DNA from: Symbiobacteriaceae bacterium
Lineage (GTDB): Bacteria; Bacillota; JAAYKD01; WRDA01
Assembly: GCA_009779515.1 (NCBI GenBank)
Contig: WREE01000029.1
Span: 1 to 15,865 of the forward strand
Length of the DNA: 15,865 nucleotides
Direction of reading: 5' to 3'
Of this stretch, positions 1-7,000 are shown in pieces. A program made the position numbers and the translations under genes. Under the pieces are notes generated by a model. That model did not search any database, had not been told where the DNA came from, and worked only from the letters and a program-made list of their open reading frames with translations. Each line of letters starts with the position of its first letter. Position 1 is the stretch's first letter.

Positions 1-938
1 AGAGCAATGTCAAAGAAATTTTCGACAAAACGAAGGAGATTAGAGCTACCCGAGAAGATGCCTATATTCTCAACCAGTTTGAAGAGATGGGTAATTACCT
101 GTGGCATTACACCTTGACCGGAAGAGCTATGGAAGGCGCTTATCATCATTATCGCAAGCACCAAGAGCGCTTTGCTGGCATATGCTTAACCTCAGGTTCG
201 GCGGGAACCCTGGGGAGTGCCGATTATATCAAGCACATCTTCCCCGGAGTTCGTTTGGCGGTAGGGGAAGCCCTCCAGTGCCCGACTATTTTGAACAACG
301 GCTTTGGCAGCCACCGTATCGAAGGTATTGGCGACAAGCATATCCCCTGGATCCACAACGTCCGCAATACCGATATGGCTATCGGGGTTGACGATAACGC
401 TGTGATGGAGCTGTTGCAGCTCTTCAACGAGGAAGCGGGGATAACCTACTTACGGGAGCAGGTAGGGCTTTCTCCCGAGAAGCTGGCGCTGCTGCCTCTT
501 TTGGGTATTTCCGGCATCGCTAACCTTCTGTGCTGCCTCAAATTTGCCAAATACTACGAGCTAAGCGAAAACGATATGGTGTTCACCGTGCTTACTGATT
601 CTATGGAGATGTATGGCTCTCGCTTAGAGGAGTTAAGAAAGGAAGCCCCCTTTGATACTCACCGGGCAGCAGTGGTTTTTACAACCCATTTGCGGGGGTG
701 CGATACGGAAAATATGCTGGAACTCACCATGAAGGAGCGGCGTCGGGTGCATAATTTGAAGTACTATACCTGGGTGGAGCAGCAGGGGAAGTCGGTGGAG
801 GAGTTAAACCTTCTGTGGGATAACCCCGAGGAAACCTTTGGCAAAGTGCAGCAGCAAAGCGCCTTAATCGATAAACTTATCCAGGATTTTAACCAGGCTA
901 CAGGGGTGACCATTACCAAGGAGGTGGCTACTTCGTGA
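1..938 (+). CDS. PLP-dependent fold-type II enzyme, cysteine-synthase-like (5' end outside window)
   Basis: The open frame runs from the window edge (first full codon at base 3) to TGA at 936-938, so the N-terminus with the PLP lysine is missing. The visible ~311 residues contain a glycine-rich segment (TSGSAGTLGSADYIKHIFPG) that resembles the phosphate-binding loop and following helix of cysteine synthase/threonine dehydratase-type enzymes. Later come conserved-looking stretches such as GIGDKHIPWIHNVRNTD and FTVLTDSMEMYGSRL. These match my memory of a divergent clostridial family annotated only as PLP-dependent protein, beta subunit; no substrate is established. An internal ATG at 87 is not the start, because coding sequence continues upstream of it. 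The stop overlaps the GTG of the first permease (GTGA), so the genes are translationally coupled. This suggests a shared role, perhaps an amino-acid-derived substrate, which is inference. Family assignment is fairly confident; function is unknown. Confidence 0.8.
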   Translation, partial: SNVKEIFDKTKEIRATREDAYILNQFEEMGNYLWHYTLTGRAMEGAYHHYRKHQERFAGICLTSGSAGTLGSADYIKHIFPGVRLAVGEALQCPTILNNGFGSHRIEGIGDKHIPWIHNVRNTDMAIGVDDNAVMELLQLFNEEAGITYLREQVGLSPEKLALLPLLGISGIANLLCCLKFAKYYELSENDMVFTVLTDSMEMYGSRLEELRKEAPFDTHRAAVVFTTHLRGCDTENMLELTMKERRRVHNLKYYTWVEQQGKSVEELNLLWDNPEETFGKVQQQSALIDKLIQDFNQATGVTITKEVATS

Positions 939-2356
939 CTTTTTTTCGCCTGGGGATGACTAATGCTTGGCGCAGCTTAGCCAGGAGCATTTTTGCTATC
1001 ATCTCCATGAGTATTGCCGCCGGTTTTCTAACTTACTCTATCTCCTTAAGCCGAGGCTACAACCAGCTCTATAAAGCTTCCTCCCGGGCTATCCTGGGAG
1101 GGGAGATTGTTGTTTATGCTCGCCAGTTCGGTGGGGTTATTCCTTCCGGAGATTCTTTATGGCAACATACTTTTCTCTTAGAGAGTCCCGGCAGCGATAT
1201 TGCCTTCTTTCATCCGGAGCTGCTTCAGGGAGGATACCTGAGCAGTGGTGAGGAGAAGGCCTACTTTACCTCCGACGGTTTAGCAGCCTTGAGGTACGCC
1301 TTGCCGGGGATTACGCAGCTTTACCCCCGTTACCAGATACCGGCAGTGTCGGTGGAGAGCTACCGCCGCTCCACCCCTTTGCGGGGGCGCGATGCCGCTA
1401 TGGACGCTCTGCAAGCTCGGCACCCTCGCCAACTGGTGGGCACTGGTCGCTGGTTCGTGCCGGAAGATGAAGGGGAAATGGTGGCAGTGGTTTCCCGTAT
1501 GCAAGATATGCCCGAGGGTTATAGTGTCCCTCAAATTGGCGATACTATTCGGGTAGATGTACCCCGCCTTATTTACGTGGAGGGCGAGCCGGTTTATCTG
1601 GCAGGAGACCCGATAACCATGCGTTTTACGGTTATCGGGTTGCTGGATATAGGCACCAGAATGATCAACGAAACCCAGCTCTATTGGCAGTTGTCCGAGA
1701 TCCAAATCCCCTTAACCACTTGGTATAAAGTGTGGGAAGAAATTGGTGGTAAGGAGTATCAGCCAGAGCAAATAACTTTAGGGTACAACGACCTTTCCTA
1801 TTTGGAAGATGCCACCTTAAACCTGCGTTCTTTCTTCCCTCAGCACACCTTTTACAGTGCGCCTACGCACCTGCTGCAGGCCGAGCGGCGAGGTCTCCTG
1901 GAAGCCCTTTCCGGGGATGCCGCCGAACTGGTTGTCTATGAAGAGGCTCAGCAAGCCATGCCCCTGGACTTGCGCCTCCCCTTTACCTTGCTTATCTTTG
2001 GTAACGCTGCTTTAGTTGTGGCTTCCAACTTGCTTATTATGGCCAGTGAGCGGAAAAAGGAGATTAGCATTCTTAAGGCGGTAGGAGCAACCCGTCCCCA
2101 GGTGGTGACTATGGTAGTCTCCGAGGGTTTAGTCATTTCCCTGGTGGGTGCTGCTTTCGGTTTTATCTTCTTCCGTGTCCCCGCCAGTTTAACTCAGCTT
2201 ACCAACGGGGTGGGGTGGTTCGCTATCTTGCGGGGGACTATCTTCGATGCCTTGGCGGTGGCGACCCTCTCTTTTATCTTTGCCGCTTGCTTTAGCCTAA
2301 TGCCGGGGTTACGGACTGCCAACCTTTCCATTATGGAGGTGTTACGCCATGAATGA
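935..2356 (+). CDS. FtsX/MacB-type ABC transporter permease (first of pair)
   Basis: This 473-residue membrane protein has the FtsX/MacB permease layout. One N-terminal transmembrane helix lies at about residues 18-38. A large, probably extracytoplasmic domain follows (about 40-345), then three helices at about 348-370, 395-414 and 433-456. The family signature between helices 2 and 3 is clear: ERKKEISILKAVGA at about 372-385, followed by TRPQV. The protein ends in the usual short tail SIMEVLRHE. The start is GTG at 935, supported by AAGGAGG at 918-924 and the 4-base overlap with the upstream stop. Its own stop lies 8 bases inside the next permease gene. Such permeases need an ABC ATPase, and often an HlyD-like partner; neither is visible here, so they are probably encoded upstream of the window. 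The substrate (lipid, peptide, or a mechanotransmission role) cannot be told from sequence. Confidence 0.88.
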   Translation: MTFFRLGMTNAWRSLARSIFAIISMSIAAGFLTYSISLSRGYNQLYKASSRAILGGEIVVYARQFGGVIPSGDSLWQHTFLLESPGSDIAFFHPELLQGGYLSSGEEKAYFTSDGLAALRYALPGITQLYPRYQIPAVSVESYRRSTPLRGRDAAMDALQARHPRQLVGTGRWFVPEDEGEMVAVVSRMQDMPEGYSVPQIGDTIRVDVPRLIYVEGEPVYLAGDPITMRFTVIGLLDIGTRMINETQLYWQLSEIQIPLTTWYKVWEEIGGKEYQPEQITLGYNDLSYLEDATLNLRSFFPQHTFYSAPTHLLQAERRGLLEALSGDAAELVVYEEAQQAMPLDLRLPFTLLIFGNAALVVASNLLIMASERKKEISILKAVGATRPQVVTMVVSEGLVISLVGAAFGFIFFRVPASLTQLTNGVGWFAILRGTIFDALAVATLSFIFAACFSLMPGLRTANLSIMEVLRHE

Positions 2357-3875
2357 GCAAATCGCCAGTATCCTCCGCTTAAGTTGGCGCAACATTATCC
2401 GCTGGCGCTGGCGCCTACTGGTTATCTCCCTGCTCATTGGTCTCACCGGAAGCCTCTATATCCTTTACGGCGGGTTAATCATCAGCTCCACCCGTAGCGG
2501 TATGGCGCGGATCTCCCCCTTAGACCTTCCTAACTACGATACCCTCATCCTATTGGGTGAGGGTGAGACCATGTACCCAGATAATATCTTACCTCGACCA
2601 CGCTACAGCCGAAATATTCTGCAAAAGCAGGAAGGGGTTAAACTGCTGCAACTGGATACCCTTTACGGCAGCCTTCGCACCCTGGTTCACGAACAGGCAA
2701 CTACCTTTTACCGCGCCAGCGCCCCTTCTATGGAAGGACGTTTGCCCCGCTACCTAGGTGAAGTGGCGCTGCCGGAGCAATGGGCGACCCGGTACGGCTT
2801 TACCCTGGGGTCAAAGATAGTCTTGAGCTACAGCGGCTCGCCCCAAATTACCACTCAGGAGGTAGAGGTAGTCGGTATTATTCCCCACGAAGCTTACCCG
2901 GTGGCTCTTATCACTTGGGACACCTTAAAAAACCTGGCGCCCAATTACCCCACGAACGCTATTCTTATACAAATAAACCACCAGGAGGCTACGATAGCCC
3001 ACCTGGTGGAATGGCTCACCTCTGTCTATCCCCGAGCGATCTTTATCAACACCCAGCTACCGCAGCTTTTGGGCGGCTCTATGCTGCAACAAGCCTATAC
3101 CCCTACCTCTTTTCTCATGTTTCTTATCTTCCTGTTCATGGGTGTGGGTGTTCTCACCATCGCCCTTATTACTTTCCTGGAACGACGGGTGGAGCTGGCT
3201 ACCCTTAAAGCAGTAGGCATTAGCAACAACCAGACTGTCCAGCTTTTTGCTACCGAGTATATCTTCACCGAAGGGGTAGGGCTGGTGATCACTTTGGTGA
3301 CCGGGACTATCTTCTTAGGTAGCGTTGCCTGGCTTAAAGATCTTAACCAAGGCGAGCTAAGCGGTATGGTTCTTAGGGGGGCAATCTACGCTGTTGTGGT
3401 ACTGGTTATGGGGATTATGTATCCCATCGTCCTTGCCAAAGTTGCTACGGTAAACCAGCTGCTTTACGCACGCACGATACCACTGCAAGTGCGGGAGATT
3501 AACTATGTGCGCTCCGCCACCGGAGACCTGGTGCTGCGGGAGCGGGAAGAAAATATCCGTATCCTGCGTATCCCCTACGATAGCGGGCTATATATTTGTA
3601 TTCTCCTCAAGGCGGTGGGCGACCGGGTGAAGATGGGGGAAATTATTGCCTCCGAAGAGCTCTACCAGGGGCATTTGATCAACAACTTCCATGCTGTCTG
3701 TGACGGGACAGTTATTGGCTTCCAGGGCGCCTTAGTCATGTACAAGCCCGATGACCCCGACGCTCCCCGCTTCCCTTACCCGGAATCACTGGTCACCGAT
3801 GAGCTGCACCGTCGGGAAATTATGCGCCAAGCCATCGAAAACACCCGCAAAGAGCTTGCCGAGAAAAAAGAGTAG
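2349..3875 (+). CDS. FtsX/MacB-type ABC permease with C-terminal lipoyl-like domain
   Basis: This is the second permease of the pair, 508 residues. Helix 1 lies at about 22-46, an extracytoplasmic domain at about 50-250, and helices 2-4 at about 254-277, 302-328 and 341-364. The FtsX signature ERRVELATLKAVGIS is at 278-292. ATG at 2349 has GGAGG at 2335-2339 and overlaps the upstream stop by 8 bases. The oddity is a tail of roughly 130 residues after the last helix, where these permeases normally stop. It contains AVGDRVKMGEIIASEE (422-437) and HAVCDGTVIGF (448-458), the same order as the GD.V..G..I and P..G.V halves of a biotinyl/lipoyl-like hammerhead. There is no lysine at the turn that would be lipoylated. 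By standard FtsX topology this domain is cytoplasmic. A charged helix (about 483-508) ends the protein. The TAG stop lies inside a 53-bp repeat. The permease call is firm; the domain call is inference. Confidence 0.88.
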   Translation: MNEQIASILRLSWRNIIRWRWRLLVISLLIGLTGSLYILYGGLIISSTRSGMARISPLDLPNYDTLILLGEGETMYPDNILPRPRYSRNILQKQEGVKLLQLDTLYGSLRTLVHEQATTFYRASAPSMEGRLPRYLGEVALPEQWATRYGFTLGSKIVLSYSGSPQITTQEVEVVGIIPHEAYPVALITWDTLKNLAPNYPTNAILIQINHQEATIAHLVEWLTSVYPRAIFINTQLPQLLGGSMLQQAYTPTSFLMFLIFLFMGVGVLTIALITFLERRVELATLKAVGISNNQTVQLFATEYIFTEGVGLVITLVTGTIFLGSVAWLKDLNQGELSGMVLRGAIYAVVVLVMGIMYPIVLAKVATVNQLLYARTIPLQVREINYVRSATGDLVLREREENIRILRIPYDSGLYICILLKAVGDRVKMGEIIASEELYQGHLINNFHAVCDGTVIGFQGALVMYKPDDPDAPRFPYPESLVTDELHRREIMRQAIENTRKELAEKKE

Positions 3876-3924
3876 AAGCCCATGAACTGCGTTCACCCAT
3901 GGAATTATTAATGCTGGCTTCTAC
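3872..3924 (+). repeat. 53-bp palindromic repeat, copy A
   Basis: The element is bounded by a perfect 9-bp inverted repeat, GTAGAAGCC (3872-3880) and GGCTTCTAC (3916-3924). Inside the left part is a small hairpin with stem TGAAC/GTTCA and loop TGC. Bases 3869-3902 are identical (34 nt) to the reverse complement of 11601-11634 in copy C. Copy C has the same total length and termini, but the 13 bases between CCATGG and the right terminus differ. The TAG stop of permease 2 (3873-3875) falls within the left terminal repeat. Confidence 0.88.
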
Positions 3925-3928
3925 ACCA

Positions 3929-4076
3929 CATCAACGGGCAGATTGCCATCTGCCCCTACGAAATTCCATCACCAATATGGTGCAGGGACTAATAAGTCAC
4001 GGTTACACGACGATTGGGTTGTTTCAATGTAGCAGCAGTCATTTTGTAGGGGACGATGGTAATCGTCCCGCTGGAG
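3929..4076. repeat. 148-bp inverted-repeat element with hairpin ends (MITE-like)
   Basis: The first 36 bases (3929-3964) match the reverse complement of the last 36 (4041-4076) at 27 positions, around about 76 bases with no coding potential. Each end folds into its own 8-bp hairpin: GGGCAGAT/ATCTGCCC with loop TGCC at 3936-3955, and GGGACGAT/ATCGTCCC with loop GGTA at 4050-4069. Four of the nine mismatches are paired changes within the stem (CA..TG against AC..GT), so the hairpin is preserved. No transposase is present. A smaller hairpin (CACCA/TGGTG) lies at 3970-3982. The element could be a non-autonomous mobile element or a structured intergenic repeat. Confidence 0.65.
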
Positions 4077-4079
4077 TGT

Positions 4080-4186
4080 GTGTACACGATCAAACACGCG
4101 ACCGCGTGGTTCTGGAACGTAGTTCCAGTAAGGGTAAACAAGCCGTACCTACTGGACCCGGGGTCCCCGCGCACTAGTGCGTGGGG
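4080..4186. repeat. Hairpin cluster between convergent genes
   Basis: Several short palindromes follow one another. GTGTACAC is at 4080-4087. CACGCG/CGCGTG is at 4095-4108. CTGGAAC/GTTCCAG with a 3-nt loop is at 4112-4128. GGACC/GGTCC is at 4154-4166. A longer stem lies at 4165-4186: CCCCGCGCA, loop CTAG, TGCGTGGGG, 9 bp with one G-T pair. This last hairpin covers the TAG stop of the acetyltransferase gene on the minus strand and may mark its mRNA 3' end, although no U-run follows. I see no credible coding sequence from 3876 to 4173. Confidence 0.6.
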
Positions 4187-4737
4187 TGGGAATACGTCAA
4201 ACGGTTCTTTATGGCGTAGTGAGCCAGGTGCATGGTTTCGCCACTGGCAGATTCGTCAAAGACCTGGCGCAGATAAGTAAAGCTGCAGCGCTCTAAAAGG
4301 TTTAGCGAAGGGGTATTGTCCACTTTGGTATAGGCATTGATGGCGGCTATTTGCATCCAGGTAAAAACATAGTTGATAACTGCCTGCAGCCCCTCCTGCA
4401 TATAGCCTAGACCACGGTGCTCAGGCAGCAGGCTGTAACCAACTTCCGCCTCGTTATTGTCGGGATGGTAATTCCAGAGCACAATGGAACCTAAAAAGGC
4501 ATCTTGGCCAGGCAGGGTTAATACCCAAAAGAGCCAATTGCCACTTGCGGTGCCATCCAGCATACTGCGAAGGTAGTTGGCAGTTGTTTCCAGGTTTGGG
4601 GGTACACTAATCCCCATTAAAGCTGCGGTTTCTGGATCGCTGCGTAAGCGGTGCATCCCCTGCAGATCACTGTAACGCATAGGCCTTAGCAGCAGGCGCT
4701 GGGTGGTAAGCCGGGGCGGAGTATATAAACCTTTCAT
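4174..4737 (-). CDS. GNAT family N-acetyltransferase (RimJ/RimL-like)
   Basis: This 187-residue protein has the RimJ/RimL-type GNAT layout. An N-terminal strand TQRLLLRPMRYSD (about 12-24) begins the fold. A strand near residues 79-90 (DAFLGSIVLWNYHP) is followed by the acetyl-CoA pyrophosphate loop, YSLLPEHRGLGYMQEGL at about 101-117 (R/Q-x-x-G-x-G/A pattern). The C-terminal VDNTPSLNLLERCSF (139-153) is typical of ribosomal-protein-type acetyltransferases. The family transfers acetyl from acetyl-CoA to amines or protein N-termini; the acceptor here is unknown. The frame is open upstream to 4836, but I chose ATG at 4737. It sits just behind AAAGG, agrees with the family start, and avoids overlap with the divergent gene. 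Only 43 bases separate it from the Memo-AMMECR1 start. The last few residues (TYSHPTH) are encoded by the adjoining hairpin DNA and may be an eroded or extended end. Confidence 0.85.
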   Translation of the reverse strand: MKGLYTPPRLTTQRLLLRPMRYSDLQGMHRLRSDPETAALMGISVPPNLETTANYLRSMLDGTASGNWLFWVLTLPGQDAFLGSIVLWNYHPDNNEAEVGYSLLPEHRGLGYMQEGLQAVINYVFTWMQIAAINAYTKVDNTPSLNLLERCSFTYLRQVFDESASGETMHLAHYAIKNRLTYSHPTH

Positions 4738-4780
4738 TTCAAGCAACCTTTCCGTAGGTACATGGTAGGAGGTAATCATC

Positions 4781-6109
4781 ATGCTTAAAGGATATCTGAT
4801 GCCCCATCCCCCGCTTTTGGTGCCGGGAGTGGGCAAAGGGGACGAAGTTCCGGCTACAAGGCAGGCTTTTCAGCAAATAAGCGAGGAGGTTTTTGCCTAC
4901 CAGCCTCAGACTATAGTGATGATCACCCCTCATGCTATCTCCTATGCCGACTATTTTCATATTGCCCCCGGGGTGGAAGCTGCCGGAGATTTCGCTGCTT
5001 TCGGGGCGGGAGAGATCAAGCAGCGCGTCAGCTATGACCCCGAGCTGGCCAAAGGTATTGCCGAGGAGGCGCAAAGGGAGGGGCTTCCTGCTGGCAGCCA
5101 GGGGGAGAAGGAGAAGAAGCTGGATCACGGCGTCTTAGTTCCCCTCCACTTTATTCAGCCCACCTGCTCCCTGGTGCGTATCTCTATCGCGGGTTTTTCT
5201 CTGCTAGACCACTACCGCTTAGGTATCTGCATCCGGCGCGCAGCCGCAAAGCTGCAGCGCCGCTATATCATCATCGCCAGTGGCGATATGTCCCATAAGC
5301 TTACCCGGGAAGGACCTTACGGGTACCTTCCCGAAGGTCCCCGGTTCGATGCTTTGGTGCAAGAGTGTCTGGTAGCTGCCGATGTTCCCCGCCTCATGGC
5401 CATTCCTCCGGCTTTGTCCCGCGCTGCTGCGGAATGCGGTTTGCGTTCCCTAGCGGTGCTGTTAGGGGCACTGGATGGCTTAGCTTTGGCCACTACTTTT
5501 CTTGCCTACGAAGGGACTTATGGGGTGGGTTACCTGACAGTAGCCTTTAACGCTACTGCTACTGCTCCCAGCTTACTTCCTCTGCTGGGGGAAGACCCTT
5601 ACGTCAGCCTGGCGCGCCTCAATGTGGAAAACTACGTGACTAAAGGGGAGGTTATACAGCTTCCTCCCGACCTTCCCCGGGAAATGCTCCAAAATAGAGC
5701 TGGAGTTTTTGTCACTATCCGTAAAAAAGGAAAGCTGCGAGGGTGTATTGGCACGATTGCCCCTACCAGCAACAGCGTTGCCGAGGAAATAATTCGTAAC
5801 AGTGTTTCCTCAGCGGTTCACGATACCCGTTTCTCGCCCATTACTCCCGCTGAACTGGAAGACCTTACTTACAGTGTGGATATTCTCCTTCCTCCGGAGG
5901 TGATCACCGGACTGGAAGAACTGGATCCTCAGCGCTACGGGGTTATCGTTAGTAGCGGCAGACGTCGGGGCTTGCTGCTTCCCAGGCTGGAGGGCATCAC
6001 TACCCCTAAGGAACAAGTCGCCATTGCCTTAGAGAAGGGGAGAATCGCTCCCCACGAAGAGTACACTCTGGAGCGGTTCCAGGTCGTGCGCCATGGTGCC
6101 AAGGAGTAA
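4781..6109 (+). CDS. AmmeMemoRadiSam system Memo-AMMECR1 fusion protein
   Basis: Two domains sit in one 442-residue protein. Residues 1 to about 258 are a Memo/class III extradiol dioxygenase-like (LigB) domain. Candidate metal or active-site residues are H9 (MPHPPLL), H51 (ITPHAIS), D115-H116 (KKLDHGVLVPLHF) and H172 (ASGDMSHKL), and the domain closes with YEGTYGVGYLTVAF. Residues about 270-440 are an AMMECR1 domain with its invariant LRGCIG at 319-324, followed by SAVHDTRFSP and the YSVDIL strand. ATG at 4781 is preceded by TAGGAGG at 4766-4772. The gene overlaps the radical SAM gene by 17 bases. This Memo, AMMECR1 and radical SAM set is the recognised AmmeMemoRadiSam system, whose reaction and substrate are not known to me. 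Memo-like domains of this type need not have dioxygenase activity. Domain assignments are firm; biochemical role is unknown. Confidence 0.92.
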   Translation: MLKGYLMPHPPLLVPGVGKGDEVPATRQAFQQISEEVFAYQPQTIVMITPHAISYADYFHIAPGVEAAGDFAAFGAGEIKQRVSYDPELAKGIAEEAQREGLPAGSQGEKEKKLDHGVLVPLHFIQPTCSLVRISIAGFSLLDHYRLGICIRRAAAKLQRRYIIIASGDMSHKLTREGPYGYLPEGPRFDALVQECLVAADVPRLMAIPPALSRAAAECGLRSLAVLLGALDGLALATTFLAYEGTYGVGYLTVAFNATATAPSLLPLLGEDPYVSLARLNVENYVTKGEVIQLPPDLPREMLQNRAGVFVTIRKKGKLRGCIGTIAPTSNSVAEEIIRNSVSSAVHDTRFSPITPAELEDLTYSVDILLPPEVITGLEELDPQRYGVIVSSGRRRGLLLPRLEGITTPKEQVAIALEKGRIAPHEEYTLERFQVVRHGAKE

Positions 6110-6962
6110 GCCGCCACCACCGGTGGCGCGATTTTGGGAGCCTCAGGGAGATTACTGCCGCTGTCTTACCTGCCCCCAAAACTGTTTGGTGGCTCCCGGG
6201 TCTGCAGGGTTGTGCGCCGGACGGATCAACCAGGGTGGGGAGCTGCTGGCAGTTAACTACGGAGCCATATCTTCCCTGGCTATGGATCCTATAGAAAAAA
6301 AGCCCCTCTACCGCTTTCAGCCTGGCAGTTATATACTTTCGGTAGGCGGCTACGGCTGCAACCTGAATTGCTCCTTTTGCCAGAATTTCCGTATCTCCCG
6401 GGAGATACCTCCCACCAGGTATATCTCCCCCCCAGAGTTGGTGGAGATAGCCGGTAGCTACCCTCAGAGTGTAGGAGTGGCTTTTACCTACAATGAACCC
6501 CTGGTAGCTATTGAGTATCTGCTGGATTGTGCTCCTCAGCTGCAGCAAGCCGGGGAGAAGGTGGTTTTGGTGACCAACGGGGTTATCTCCCCGGAGCCTC
6601 TGGCGCAGCTTCTCCCTTATGTCGATGCCATGAATATCGATATTAAGGGGTTTAATACTACCTTTTACCCTAAGATAGGAGGTTCTCTGGAGTGGGTGTT
6701 GCCAACGGTGGCGGCAGTCTGGCAGCGTTGCCACCTGGAGATAACCACCTTGGTTATTCCGGGAGAAAATGACGATAGCAAAGAGATTGAAGCCTTGGCA
6801 GCCTGGCTGGCTGCCCTTTCGCCTCAGATACCCCTGCATCTCAGCCGCTTTTTTCCTCGTTACCGTATGTTGGAAGTGGGTGCTACCCCAGTGGCTACTC
6901 TGCAGCGTTTAGCTGCCGTAGCCCGAAAGTATTTGGAATATGTTTATATTGGTAATGTGTAA
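6093..6962 (+). CDS. AmmeMemoRadiSam system radical SAM enzyme, short C-terminus
   Basis: This 289-residue radical SAM protein has the canonical 4Fe-4S motif C89-x3-C93-x2-C96 (GYGCNLNCSFCQNF), which binds the cluster that cleaves S-adenosylmethionine. An N-terminal cysteine group (C22, C24, C27, C31, C41) resembles the CxxC-type lead-in of this family, and AMDPIEKKPLYRFQPGS is characteristic. Downstream, AFTYNEPLVAIEYLLDC and VLVTNGVISPEPL belong to the radical SAM barrel. The protein ends at YVYIGNV, the point where relatives, as I recall them, continue about 45 more residues with further paired cysteines. Here a stop and then a terminator follow at once. ATG at 6093 overlaps the upstream gene by 17 bases and has only a weak ribosome site, consistent with translational coupling. 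It probably acts with the Memo-AMMECR1 fusion on an unknown substrate. Confidence 0.9.
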   Translation: MVPRSKPPPPVARFWEPQGDYCRCLTCPQNCLVAPGSAGLCAGRINQGGELLAVNYGAISSLAMDPIEKKPLYRFQPGSYILSVGGYGCNLNCSFCQNFRISREIPPTRYISPPELVEIAGSYPQSVGVAFTYNEPLVAIEYLLDCAPQLQQAGEKVVLVTNGVISPEPLAQLLPYVDAMNIDIKGFNTTFYPKIGGSLEWVLPTVAAVWQRCHLEITTLVIPGENDDSKEIEALAAWLAALSPQIPLHLSRFFPRYRMLEVGATPVATLQRLAAVARKYLEYVYIGNV

Positions 6963-6963
6963 G

Positions 6964-6998
6964 AAAAAGCCCCCCTTCGCGGTAAGGGGGGCTTTTTT
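6964..6998. terminator. Bidirectional intrinsic terminator
   Basis: A perfect 14-bp stem is formed by 6964-6977 (AAAAAGCCCCCCTT) and 6984-6997, with the 6-base loop CGCGGT. A-run and T-run flanks make it a Rho-independent terminator on both strands. It ends the AmmeMemoRadiSam operon (stop at 6962) and the convergent kinase gene (stop at 7001-7003). Confidence 0.95.
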
Positions 6999-7000
6999 AT

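Noticed and set aside
1280..1705. 141-codon minus-strand frame inside the first permease gene, and similar frames inside the kinase, regulator and M23 genes
   Set aside because: They are opposite or shifted frames of clearly coding sequence and show no domain pattern or ribosome site of their own.
3899..4280. Short plus-strand open frames of 92 and 74 codons, and a minus frame of 61, in the region after permease 2
   Set aside because: They are made of the hairpin repeats, have no ribosome site or recognisable protein pattern, and one runs into the acetyltransferase gene on the other strand.
4738..4836. Longer N-terminus for the GNAT protein starting at 4836
   Set aside because: It would overlap the divergent Memo-AMMECR1 gene and its ribosome site, and the extra 33 residues do not look like GNAT sequence. 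ATG 4737 has its own ribosome site.
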